NCBI GenBank assembly: GCA_947169265.1
Contig: CAMVPC010000003.1
Location: 1 to 64,000 of the forward strand
Direction of reading: 5' to 3'
DNA from: an uncultured Prevotellaceae bacterium
GTDB taxonomy: Bacteria; Bacteroidota; Bacteroidia; Bacteroidales; Muribaculaceae
DNA length: 64,000 nt
Shown: positions 8,568 to 17,280 of the stretch, in pieces
How positions within the stretch are numbered: the stretch's first letter is position 1
Layout: each line of letters starts with the position of its first letter
Translations under genes and position numbers: made by a program
Notes under the pieces: model-generated
What the model was told of the DNA's origin: nothing
What the model saw: the letters and a program-made list of their open reading frames with translations, nothing else
The model's database searches: none

Positions 8568-9949
8568 CGCTCTTGCTTCTTATATTCGTCGCAGATGGCT
8601 GGGAGCAACTCGGCGATGTCGCCGGCCCCCGCCGTCAATAAGACCTCAAAATTACTGCTTTTTATTGAATTGAGCAATTTTTCTTTGCTATAAACCACTT
8701 TTTTTTCGCTCGTGATGTCGCAAAGTATCATTTCGCTCTCCACACCGGCAATGGGCAATTCCCGAGCAGGATAGATGGGCAGCAATATCACCTCGGGAGC
8801 CAGCGACAACGCCGCGGCAAACTCGGGGGCGAAGTCGCGCGTGCGCGTGTAGAGGTGCGGCTGGAACACCACGGTGAGGCGGCGGTCCGGGTAGAGCGAC
8901 TTCACACTCTCGATGCTGGCGCGCAGCTCGTCGGGATGGTGCGCGTAGTCATCAATCATCACGCGTCCGCGCGGTCCCGGCTCTTTGAGCCAGAACTCGA
9001 AACGGCGCTTGGCGCCCTTGAACGTGGCCATGGCCCGGCGCATGGCGTCGGCCGGCGCGTCGACCAGGCGGCAGGCGGCCATCGCGGCCACGGCATTGTC
9101 GATGTTGATATCGACGGGCACGCCCAGCGTGATGTCGGCAATGGTCTCCCACGGCGTCACCAAGTCGAAGCGTATCGTGCCCTCACCCTTGACCACGCGG
9201 GTGGCGTAGAAGTCGGCGGGGCCGGTGGTCGAATAGGTGAACACGCGCACTCCGGGCGCCACACGCTCGCGCAACTTGAGGCCCGTGTGCTTGATGAGCG
9301 CGCCGCCGGGAGCGATGAGCGACGTGAAGTGGGCAAAGCTCTCCAGGTAGTGCTCCTCGTCGCCGTAGATGTCGAGGTGGTCGGGGTCGGTGCTCGTGAC
9401 CACAGCGATGTAGGGGCTAAGCTGGTGGAACGAGCGGTCAAACTCGTCGGCCTCGATGACCGAATAGGGACTCGTGGCGCTCAGCAGGAAGTTACTGCCA
9501 TAGTTGCGCAACACGCCGCCCAGGAACGCGTTGCAGCCTATGCCGCTCGTCGCCAGAATGTGGGCCGCCATGCTCGACGTCGTCGTCTTGCCATGAGTAC
9601 CGGCAAAGCACAAGCCGCGGCTGGCGCGCGTCACCTCGCCCAGCAGCCGCGCGCGCTTCACCACCTCAAAGCCGTGCTCGCGAAAGTAGCACAGGCCGCG
9701 ATGCTCGGCGGGCACCGCCGGCGTATAAACCACGAGTGTTGTCGCCGGGTCGCGGCAATAGTCGGGAATGAGTGCCGGGTCTTCATCGTAAACGATTTCC
9801 ACGCCCTCGGCCACAAGGGCCGCGGTGAGTTCGCTGGGTGTGCGGTCATAACCGGCAATGCGCTTCCCCTTCGCGAGGAAATATCGCTCGAGGGCGGCCA
9901 TGCCGATTCCTCCGGCCCCCACGAAATAAAGGGATGTAAAGTCTTTCAT
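8564..9949 (-). CDS. murC: UDP-N-acetylmuramate--L-alanine ligase
   Basis: The first Mur ligase adds L-alanine to UDP-MurNAc in the cytosol. The N-terminal nucleotide-binding turn FVGAGGIGMAALE is at residues 9-21, the ATP loop GTHGKTTT at 117-124, the EADEFDRSF segment follows, and IDDYAHHP sits near 330. The 461-residue length is normal. It is translationally coupled to ftsQ. Upstream, where murG would normally follow closely, two RHS-like gene remnants are interposed. Confidence 0.96.
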   Translation of the reverse strand: MKDFTSLYFVGAGGIGMAALERYFLAKGKRIAGYDRTPSELTAALVAEGVEIVYDEDPALIPDYCRDPATTLVVYTPAVPAEHRGLCYFREHGFEVVKRARLLGEVTRASRGLCFAGTHGKTTTSSMAAHILATSGIGCNAFLGGVLRNYGSNFLLSATSPYSVIEADEFDRSFHQLSPYIAVVTSTDPDHLDIYGDEEHYLESFAHFTSLIAPGGALIKHTGLKLRERVAPGVRVFTYSTTGPADFYATRVVKGEGTIRFDLVTPWETIADITLGVPVDINIDNAVAAMAACRLVDAPADAMRRAMATFKGAKRRFEFWLKEPGPRGRVMIDDYAHHPDELRASIESVKSLYPDRRLTVVFQPHLYTRTRDFAPEFAAALSLAPEVILLPIYPARELPIAGVESEMILCDITSEKKVVYSKEKLLNSIKSSNFEVLLTAGAGDIAELLPAICDEYKKQER

Positions 9950-9992
9950 ATCAAGTGTTCTATTTTACAAAAATTCAGGAATTTATCTTCAG

Positions 9993-10247
9993 TTAATATT
10001 GAATTATATCTCCACACGCGGGGCGGCCAAAAGTGGCGATCCGCCCGTCCATGTTCACCATGTCGAAAAGGTCAATGTGCTCGTGGCCCGTGAAGCCCCG
10101 GTCGTGGAGAGGAGCGGCATCGGTGAGCGAGAGATAGTACTCCCACGTGGCAGGGTCGCGCCGCCGCCCCCACGCGTCGTAGCTCAGCTCCTGCGCGTCA
10201 AAGTCGACGACAACAAGCAGTAACCAATATGTGCATTTCTCATTCAT
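9993..10247 (-). pseudogene. Remnant of an RHS-repeat core (3' part)
   Basis: The 84 residues contain the hallmark end of the Bacteroidales RHS-associated core: ELSYDAWGRRRDPATW, then DRGFTGHEHIDLFDMVNMDGR. Intact RHS cores read YD.WG..R.P followed by RGYTGHEH...NMNGR.YDP and continue into a toxin tip. Here the sequence stops just after NMDGR, and the first residues (MNEKCTYWLLLVVVDF) do not match the family. I read it as a decayed fragment, perhaps of the same gene as the adjacent signal-peptide piece, since the two lie in different frames nine bases apart. Confidence 0.65.
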
Positions 10248-10255
10248 TTCAGTAA

Positions 10256-10519
10256 TTAATTAATCAATTTCGCGAGATTTCCAGGTTCGGCTCTCATTGG
10301 CTCATAACCATTGACAATCGTGGTGTCAAGACCGGGATCGGCCAGCGCATCCAATTCGTCATGCAGCACTTCAAGTGTGGCGCGGCGTGTCGCCACGTTG
10401 CCACTATCATCGTAAGTGTAGCGCACCACATACTCACGGTCGCCTGTGTAAGGTTGCTGCGCTAATACCACTAAAGATAGTGCTGCGATTAACAAACTAA
10501 TTGAATGTTTTCTTTTCAT
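10256..10519 (-). pseudogene. Small secreted YD-repeat-like protein, likely 5' remnant of an RHS gene
   Basis: The start was placed at the ATG at 10519 (MKRKHSISLLIAALSLVVLAQ, a clean signal peptide). Earlier in-frame codons belong to murG sequence. The short mature part holds REYVVRYTYDDSGNVATRR, a single YD/RHS-type repeat. The product is 87 residues in total. Because a C-terminal RHS core fragment lies nine bases downstream in another frame, the simplest reading is an RHS gene that lost its middle. An intact small exported protein cannot be excluded. Confidence 0.5.
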
Positions 10520-10547
10520 TCTATCAAAATCTTTGCGACCAAATTCT

Positions 10548-11669
10548 TCAGGGGATGAGGTCGAAAAGGCGGTCGACGATGTGCTCGGCGCTGTCGCGCA
10601 GGGCCATAGCGGCGACGTTGGTCTCGAGCAGGGCAATCTCGTCGGGGTGGGCGATGGTGTCGAGGGTGGTGGCCACAAGGCGCTCGCCGGCCTCGGCGTC
10701 GGGCACCATGAGCGCGGCCTGACGGTTGGCCAGGGCGAGGGCGTTTTTCGTCTGGTGGTCTTCGGCGACGTTGGGCGACGGCACGAGGATAGATGCCTTG
10801 CCCAGCAGCTGGAGCTCGCTGATGGAGCTGGCCCCGGCGCGCGAGATGACGAGTGTGGCGGCGCGGTAGGCCATGTCCATGTTGCTGATGAACGGCATTT
10901 GCACCACGTTTTTGGCGCCCGAGGCCTGGAGCGCCTCGCGGCACTGGCTGTCGTAGAACTTTCCCGTTTGCCAAATCACCTGCACGTCGTTCTCACGCTG
11001 CTTGAAGGTATCGAGGCCGCCGATGATGCTCTCGTTAATGGTGCGTGCCCCCAGGCTGCCGCCGATGACGAGCACCGTGGGCCGCTCGGGCTCGAGGCCA
11101 AAGGCCTTGCGGGCCTCTTGCGGCGTGGCCTCGCAGTGCAGCAGGCTGGCGCGCACGGGGTTACCGGTGAGCAGAATCTTGTCGGCGGGGAAGAAGCGTT
11201 CCATTCCCTCGTAGGCCACACAGATGGCCTGCGCCCCTTTGGCCAGCAGTTTGTTGGTGACGCCGGCATAGGAGTTTTGCTCCTGCAGCAAGGTGGGTAC
11301 CCCGGCCTTTTGGGCCTCTTTGAGCATGGGTCCGCTGGCATATCCTCCCACGCCCACGGCGACGTCGGGCTTGAAGTCGCGCAATATTTCGCGCGCCATT
11401 TTCATGCTGCGCCTCAGGTCGCGCAACACGGCGATGTTGCGCCACAGGCGCTTGCGGTCGAAACCACGCACGGGCAGCCCCTTGATGTCATATCCGGCGG
11501 CCGGCACGCGTTCCATTTCCATGCGTCCCAGAGCCCCCACAAAGAGAATATCGGCGTCGGGGCGGCGGCGCTTCACTTCGTTGGCGATTGAGATGGCGGG
11601 GAAAATGTGTCCTCCCGTTCCGCCACCACTGACGAGCACTCTCAATGCTTTGTTTTGTTGCTGTTCCAT
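10548..11669 (-). CDS. murG: UDP-GlcNAc:undecaprenyl-PP-MurNAc-pentapeptide GlcNAc transferase
   Basis: A GT28-family glycosyltransferase that makes lipid II at the cytosolic face of the membrane. Visible marks are the N-terminal GGTGGHIFPAISIA loop (residues 15-28), the VGVGGYASGP motif, LGARTINESI and the ISRAGASSISELQLLGKASILVP acceptor/donor motif. The 373 residues are standard. It follows ftsW after 19 bases, and is separated from murC by the RHS-like remnants. Confidence 0.96.
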   Translation of the reverse strand: MEQQQNKALRVLVSGGGTGGHIFPAISIANEVKRRRPDADILFVGALGRMEMERVPAAGYDIKGLPVRGFDRKRLWRNIAVLRDLRRSMKMAREILRDFKPDVAVGVGGYASGPMLKEAQKAGVPTLLQEQNSYAGVTNKLLAKGAQAICVAYEGMERFFPADKILLTGNPVRASLLHCEATPQEARKAFGLEPERPTVLVIGGSLGARTINESIIGGLDTFKQRENDVQVIWQTGKFYDSQCREALQASGAKNVVQMPFISNMDMAYRAATLVISRAGASSISELQLLGKASILVPSPNVAEDHQTKNALALANRQAALMVPDAEAGERLVATTLDTIAHPDEIALLETNVAAMALRDSAEHIVDRLFDLIP

Positions 11670-11688
11670 ATCGTTTTAAGTCGTAGTT

Positions 11689-13017
11689 TTATTTCCATTC
11701 GTTTTTGGGCAAGACCTCGGTGGGATTCTCGGCATCGAGGCCGGCCGGCAGCTCTTCGTCGGCCTTAGGCTTGTTTTGCTTGTCTTTGCTGTTGGCTATC
11801 GTGCGGCTCACGCTGAACATCACGCCAAAGGCGATGCTCGTCACGATAATCGACGTGCCACCCTTCGACACCAGCGGCAGGGGCTGCCCCGAAACGGGGA
11901 ACACGCCCGTGTTGATGGCCATGTGACACAAGGCCTGGAACGTGATCATCGACGCCATGCCTATGATGAGCAGGGCCGGCAGCACGCGGTGACACCGCCG
12001 CGCTATCATCGCCGCCCGGGCCAGTAGCCACAGGTACAAGACCATAACGAAGATGCCGCCCACGATGCCCATTTCCTCGAGGATAATCGAGTAGATATAG
12101 TCGCTGAAAGCCAGCGGCAGGCGGCTACACTCGCGCGAGTTGCCTATTCCCACTCCCACGACGCCGCCGTGGGCCTGCGCCATCATCGAGAACATCTCCT
12201 GCTGGTTATAGGCCGTGATGGGGAAATATAGCAGCGAATCGTGCTTGCGCCAGTTCTCGATGCGGCCCTTACGCATGTTGGTGCGGTCCACCTCGCGGGC
12301 GGCCATCTTGGCGCTGTCGGCCGGTGCGGCCTGCTCGATGCGCGTCTGCGCCAGGTTAGCCTCGCGCTCGTCGTTGGCGTTGTTAATGAGCCTGTAGCAG
12401 CCAAAGACGGCGACATAAGCCACAAACACGATTATCAGCTTCTTGGTGCGGGTGCCGCCCACCACCATCATCGTGGCGCTGATGGCCATGATGATAATGG
12501 CGTTTGTGGCACCGCTCACAAACGTCAGCGCGCCAAAGATAGCCGCCACGATGGCGCTCATGGCGATGCCCCAGTTGCTCACGTCCTTCTTGCGCTGCGT
12601 GCGCGCCAGGATGTAAGCAAGCATGGTCACCGCCGAGAGCTTGGCGAGCTCGGCGGGCTGCACGCTCTGCCCCAGAATGCGGAACGAGCGACGGGCACCG
12701 TTGATAAAGTCGCCGGCCACCATCACATAGCCCAGCGCCACCACCGTGAACAGCCACAGCATGGGGATGAGCACAAACATCACCATCTTGTTGTTGTAGT
12801 TGATGCGGTGGAGCACGGCGATTAACGAGGCTCCCAAGCCCAGGAACACGAGTTGTTTGATGAGCGGCTCGTAGATGCCCATTTGCGATATCTCGCGGCT
12901 CGAGGCCGAATAAGACTCGATTATCGACAAGATGACCAGCGTGATATAGATACCCCAAATCCACGGGTCGCCATACTTGCGCGTGATTTCGTTATATAGT
13001 TTCGCTTTATCGCTCAT
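11689..13017 (-). CDS. ftsW: Peptidoglycan glycosyltransferase FtsW (SEDS family)
   Basis: A multi-spanning SEDS polymerase that works with the division PBP in septal synthesis. About ten hydrophobic segments are visible. The family segment with ARRSFRILGQSVQPAELAKL contains the QP.E..K core, and the C-terminal segment GQPLPLVSKGGTSI is the classic FtsW/RodA signature. A long hydrophilic loop (about residues 215-275) is an external loop expansion. It lies between murD and murG, which argues for FtsW rather than RodA. Confidence 0.95.
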   Translation of the reverse strand: MSDKAKLYNEITRKYGDPWIWGIYITLVILSIIESYSASSREISQMGIYEPLIKQLVFLGLGASLIAVLHRINYNNKMVMFVLIPMLWLFTVVALGYVMVAGDFINGARRSFRILGQSVQPAELAKLSAVTMLAYILARTQRKKDVSNWGIAMSAIVAAIFGALTFVSGATNAIIIMAISATMMVVGGTRTKKLIIVFVAYVAVFGCYRLINNANDEREANLAQTRIEQAAPADSAKMAAREVDRTNMRKGRIENWRKHDSLLYFPITAYNQQEMFSMMAQAHGGVVGVGIGNSRECSRLPLAFSDYIYSIILEEMGIVGGIFVMVLYLWLLARAAMIARRCHRVLPALLIIGMASMITFQALCHMAINTGVFPVSGQPLPLVSKGGTSIIVTSIAFGVMFSVSRTIANSKDKQNKPKADEELPAGLDAENPTEVLPKNEWK

Positions 13018-13036
13018 GACTGGTGCGGGCCGAAGA

Positions 13037-14374
13037 TTAGAGTTTATTTACACAATCCTTGAACTGACGGCCACGGTCCTCGTAGCTCTTGAACAAGTCG
13101 AAGCTCGCGCAACACGGCGACAGCAGCACCGTGTCGCCCGCGCTGGCCAGTTCGCGGCAGCGGTCCACACATTCGGCCATCGAGCGCGCGTCGACCACCG
13201 TGGGCACCATGCCGTCGAAGAAACGGTGTAGCTTGTCGTTGTCGACACCCAGGCACACGATAGCCTTCACCTTCTCTTTCACGAAGGGGGCAATCTCGCT
13301 GTAGTCGTTGCCCTTGTCCTTACCGCCGAGCACGAGCACCACAGGCGTGGTCATGCTTTCGAGGGCATACCACGTGCTGTTGACGTTGGTGGCCTTCGAG
13401 TCGTTCACATAGCGCACGCCGTCGAGGGTGCGCACATACTCGAGGCGGTGCTCCACAGCCTCGAACGAGGCCAGGGCACGGCGTATATCGTCGGCCTCGA
13501 TGTGCATCAGCGAGGCGCTGATACCGGCCGCCATCGAGTTATACATGTTGTGCAGCCCCTTGAGCGACAACTCGTCGCGGGGTACCTCCCAATAGGTGCC
13601 GTCGAAGTCGAACTTCATCACGCCATCCTCGATATAGGCGGCGCACTCGGGGTCGGCCTGCGCCGTGAACGGCAACATGCGGGCCTCGGTGTGGCGTTGA
13701 CGCAGTTGCGCGGCGATGATGGGGTCGTCCTGCCAGTAGACAAAGGCGTCGTCGGCCGTGAGGTTCTGCAGGATGCGGAACTTTGCGGCCACATAATTCT
13801 CCATCTTGTGGTCGTAGCGGTCGAGGTGGTCGGGCGTGATGTTGAGCAACACGGCCACGTTGGCCTTGAACTCATACATGTTATCGAGCTGGAAACTGCT
13901 CAGCTCTATCACATACACATCGTGATGCTCGGTGGCCACCTGCAGGGCCAAGCTGCGCCCCACGTTGCCGGCCAGGCCCACATTGAGACCCGCGCTCTTG
14001 AGAATGTGGTAAGTGAGCATGGTGGTGGTGGTCTTGCCGTTGCTGCCGGTGATGCACACCATGCGGGCATCGGTGTATCGTCCCGCCAGCTCTATCTCGC
14101 TGATGATGGGAATGTGCTTTTGCGCGGCTTTCACCATGAGCGGCACCGTGGAGGGCACGCCGGGGCTCTTAACGATTTCGTCGGCGGCGAGCACACGCGT
14201 CTCGGTGTGGTGTCCCTCTTCCCACTCGATGTTCCATTTTTCAAGTATTTCCTTATATTTCGGTGCGATGGTACCCATGTCGGTCAAGAAGACGTCCATG
14301 CCTTTCACTTTTCCCAGCACGGCGGCGCCCACGCCGCTTTCGCCTCCACCGATGATGACTAAATTTTTCTTCAT
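13037..14374 (-). CDS. murD: UDP-N-acetylmuramoyl-L-alanine--D-glutamate ligase
   Basis: The second Mur ligase adds D-glutamate. The N-terminal UDP-binding turn VIIGGGESGVGAA is followed by the ATP loop GSNGKTTTT at residues 110-117, ELSSFQLD, ITPDHLDRY, and the C-terminal LSPCCASFDLFKSYEDRGRQF, a MurD-specific motif. The 445 residues are normal for the family. Spacing to ftsW is 19 bases. Confidence 0.96.
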   Translation of the reverse strand: MKKNLVIIGGGESGVGAAVLGKVKGMDVFLTDMGTIAPKYKEILEKWNIEWEEGHHTETRVLAADEIVKSPGVPSTVPLMVKAAQKHIPIISEIELAGRYTDARMVCITGSNGKTTTTMLTYHILKSAGLNVGLAGNVGRSLALQVATEHHDVYVIELSSFQLDNMYEFKANVAVLLNITPDHLDRYDHKMENYVAAKFRILQNLTADDAFVYWQDDPIIAAQLRQRHTEARMLPFTAQADPECAAYIEDGVMKFDFDGTYWEVPRDELSLKGLHNMYNSMAAGISASLMHIEADDIRRALASFEAVEHRLEYVRTLDGVRYVNDSKATNVNSTWYALESMTTPVVLVLGGKDKGNDYSEIAPFVKEKVKAIVCLGVDNDKLHRFFDGMVPTVVDARSMAECVDRCRELASAGDTVLLSPCCASFDLFKSYEDRGRQFKDCVNKL

Positions 14375-14429
14375 ATTCGTTGTGTTGTGTTTTGATTGAC
14401 AAGCAAATAGTTATTTTTCACTCGCGCTG

Positions 14430-15698
14430 TTAACGGATTTTCAAAGTGACAAAAGTGAGCACCGCCAGCATGATTCCCACCAGGAAGAAACGCATCGTTA
14501 TCTTTTGCTCGGGAATCGCGTTCTTGGGATGGTTCCACAAGCACTTGAACTCATGGCCGTCTTTTTGGAAATGGTGGTGAAGCGGCGACATCTTGAAGAT
14601 GCGACGACCCTCGCCATAACGCTTCTTGGTGTATTTGAAATATCCCGTCTGCAAAATCACGCTCAACGCCTCCACCAGGAAGATGCCACACAGGATGGGG
14701 ATGAGCAACTCCTTGCGGATGAGGATGGCAAACACCGCGATGATACCGCCCAGGCACAAGCTACCCGTGTCGCCCATGAACACCTGGGCCGGATGGCTGT
14801 TATACCACAGGAAGCCCACGGTGGCGCCGATGAAGGCCGCCGCATAAACCACGAGTTCGCTACTGTAAGGGATATACATGATGTCGAGATAGGAGGCATA
14901 CACCACGTTACCGCCCAGGTAGCACATCACGGCGAGGGCCACGCCGATGATGGCCGACGTCCCTGTCGCGAGGCCGTCGATACCATCGGTGAGGTTGGCG
15001 CCGTTACTCACGGCCGCCACCACAAAGATGGTCACCAGAATAAACAATATCCAGCCGCCTGTCTGCGCATAGTCGCCCATCCAGCGGGTGAGATAGGCAT
15101 AGTCGAAGTTGTGGTTCTTGACAAACGGGATGGTGGTTTGGGTCGATTTCACCGCCGTTCCCATGTCGTCGTGATGCTCCACGACTTGCTCGGTGGTTTG
15201 AGGATGTGTCACCACCACGCTGCGGTCCATCACGATGGCCGGACTCAGGTACATCGTCAAGCCCACGATAAGTCCCAAGCCCACTTGCCCGATGATTTTG
15301 AACTTTCCTTTCAGTCCCTGCTTGTTGTGGTGGGCCACCTTGATATAGTCGTCGGCAAAGCCCAGGGCGCCGGTCCACAGCGTGGCCACTATCATCAGTA
15401 TCATGTACACGTTGTCGAGCTTGCCCAGCAGCAGGCACGGCACGAGGATGGAAATGATGATGATGATACCGCCCATGGTGGGCGTGCCCTTTTTGTCGAG
15501 TTGTCCCTCGAGACCCAGGTCGCGCACGATCTCGCCCACCTGCATCTTTTGCAGGCGGTTGATGATGCGACGGCCAAAGACAATGGCGATAAACAACGAC
15601 AGTATCAGTGCGAAACCCGAGCGGAACGTGATGTAGTCGAACAGTCGCGCGCCCGGCACATCAAATTGTTTGAGGTAATGAAATAAATGATATAACAT
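14430..15698 (-). CDS. mraY: Phospho-N-acetylmuramoyl-pentapeptide transferase
   Basis: An inner-membrane enzyme that transfers phospho-MurNAc-pentapeptide to undecaprenyl phosphate, giving lipid I. The motifs GTPTMGG (residues 72-78), [10 protein letters not shown] with the Asp pair, [10 protein letters not shown] and the histidine-rich [12 protein letters not shown] are all present. The 422 residues exceed the E. coli 360, because of an insert with [18 protein letters not shown] between membrane helices, as commonly seen in Bacteroidetes. Confidence 0.97.
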   Translation of the reverse strand: MLYHLFHYLKQFDVPGARLFDYITFRSGFALILSLFIAIVFGRRIINRLQKMQVGEIVRDLGLEGQLDKKGTPTMGGIIIIISILVPCLLLGKLDNVYMILMIVATLWTGALGFADDYIKVAHHNKQGLKGKFKIIGQVGLGLIVGLTMYLSPAIVMDRSVVVTHPQTTEQVVEHHDDMGTAVKSTQTTIPFVKNHNFDYAYLTRWMGDYAQTGGWILFILVTIFVVAAVSNGANLTDGIDGLATGTSAIIGVALAVMCYLGGNVVYASYLDIMYIPYSSELVVYAAAFIGATVGFLWYNSHPAQVFMGDTGSLCLGGIIAVFAILIRKELLIPILCGIFLVEALSVILQTGYFKYTKKRYGEGRRIFKMSPLHHHFQKDGHEFKCLWNHPKNAIPEQKITMRFFLVGIMLAVLTFVTLKIR

Positions 15699-15765
15699 GA
15701 TTTGAGCGATTAAGCTTGATAAGTGGGTTGGTTAGATAAATAGCGGAATTGGACTCTTGCTCCTA

Positions 15766-17235
15766 TTAATTGGCGATATTTAATACTTTTCTTATCTCCT
15801 CGCGGTCGTCGAAGTGGTGACGCACGCCCTTCACCTCCTGATAAGGCTCGTGGCCTTTGCCGGCCACCAGCACCACGTCGCCGCGCGTGGCCAGGCGGCA
15901 CGCTGTGGCGATGGCGCTGCGGCGGTCGGCGATGACGAGGGTGTGCGACAGCTGTTCGGCGTCGAGCCCCGCTTTCATCTCGTCGAGAATGGCATCGGGG
16001 TCCTCGTCGCGCGGATTGTCGCTGGTGAGCACCAAGGTATTACTGCGCAACGCGGCCTCGCGCGCCATGATAGGGCGCTTGCCCTTGTCGCGGTTACCGC
16101 CGCATCCACACACGGTGATAATCTTTCCGATCCCGGTGTGCGACAGGATGTCGGCAATCGTGTCGAGCACGTTCACGAGCGCGTCGGGCGTGTGGGCATA
16201 ATCGACGATGGCCGTGAAACCCTGCGGTGCCGCGATGGTCTCGAAACGTCCGTCCACGGGCGTGAGGCGGCTCATGGCCACCATCACCTCGTCGCGGTCG
16301 AGCCCCAACAGGCGTGCCGCGCCATAGACGGCGGTAAGGTTATAGGCGTTGAAACGTCCGGTAAACAGCACGTTGACCTCGGTGCCGTCAAGGTCGAGGA
16401 TAGTGCCGTCGAGTTGTTCCTCGATGACACGGCACTTGAAGTCGGCCACGCCGCGCAACGAATAAGTTTTCACCAGTGCCCGCGTGTTCTGCGTCATGAC
16501 CATGCCCACCTTGTCGTCCACATTGACCAGGGCGAAGGCCGTGGCGGGCAGCAGGTCGAAGAAACGTTTCTTTGCGCGGATATAGTTGTCCACCGTCAGG
16601 TGATAATCGAGGTGGTCGCGAGTGAGATTGGTGAACACGCCGCCGGCAAACGTGAGGCCGTCGATGCGATGCTGGTCGCAGGCGTGCGAGCTCACCTCCA
16701 TGAAGGCATAGTCGCAGCCGGCTTCCACCATCTGGGCCAGCAACGCGTTGAGCGTGAGGTGGTCGGGGGTGGTTTGCACGGCCGGTTCCTCGCGCGTGTC
16801 AATCATGTTGCGCACCGTCGACAGCAGGCCCGCTTTGAAGCCCAGCAAGCGCGCCAGCTCATAGAGCAGCGTGGCCGTGGTGGTCTTGCCGTTGGTGCCG
16901 GTGACACCCACCAGCTTGAGGCGGGCCGACGGGTGGTCATACCATGCGCTGGCCAGGCGCGCGAGCGCCACGTGGCTGTTTTCAACCACGATATAGGTCA
17001 CCCCGGCCACCGGCGTCGCCGGCAGTTGTTCGCACACGATGGCGGCGGCCCCTTTCGCGGCCACATCGTCGAGGAAAGCGTGTCCGTCCACATTCACGCC
17101 ACGCACGGCGACGAAGAGGCATCCCGGGGCCACTTTTCTCGAGTCCTGCACCAAATCGGTTATTGCACGTTGCGCGTCGCCCACGACACGCATCACGTCG
17201 ATATCTTGTAAAAGTTGTTGTAAATCTTTAACCAT
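15766..17235 (-). CDS. murE: UDP-MurNAc-tripeptide synthetase (meso-diaminopimelate ligase)
   Basis: The third Mur ligase. The ATP loop GTNGKTT is at residues 113-119, TTPDHLTLN near 155, and the motif DNPR at 406-409. DNPR is the established marker for meso-diaminopimelate as the added amino acid, rather than lysine. The 489 residues are normal. An AT-rich spacer with a TCTAAAA-type repeat separates it from ftsI. Confidence 0.96.
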   Translation of the reverse strand: MVKDLQQLLQDIDVMRVVGDAQRAITDLVQDSRKVAPGCLFVAVRGVNVDGHAFLDDVAAKGAAAIVCEQLPATPVAGVTYIVVENSHVALARLASAWYDHPSARLKLVGVTGTNGKTTTATLLYELARLLGFKAGLLSTVRNMIDTREEPAVQTTPDHLTLNALLAQMVEAGCDYAFMEVSSHACDQHRIDGLTFAGGVFTNLTRDHLDYHLTVDNYIRAKKRFFDLLPATAFALVNVDDKVGMVMTQNTRALVKTYSLRGVADFKCRVIEEQLDGTILDLDGTEVNVLFTGRFNAYNLTAVYGAARLLGLDRDEVMVAMSRLTPVDGRFETIAAPQGFTAIVDYAHTPDALVNVLDTIADILSHTGIGKIITVCGCGGNRDKGKRPIMAREAALRSNTLVLTSDNPRDEDPDAILDEMKAGLDAEQLSHTLVIADRRSAIATACRLATRGDVVLVAGKGHEPYQEVKGVRHHFDDREEIRKVLNIAN

Positions 17236-17239
17236 AATA

Positions 17240-17280
17240 AAATCTAAAATCTAATTATCTAAAATCTAAGGTCTAATCTA
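17240..17280. repeat. Short AATCTAAAATCTAA-type intergenic repeat
   Basis: Several tandem variants of TCTAAAA/TCTAATT fill the ftsI-murE spacer and include the ftsI stop codon. The same core (TATCTAAAATCTAA, later followed by AATTCCTC) recurs at 31681-31720, so it is a dispersed element. Confidence 0.55.
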
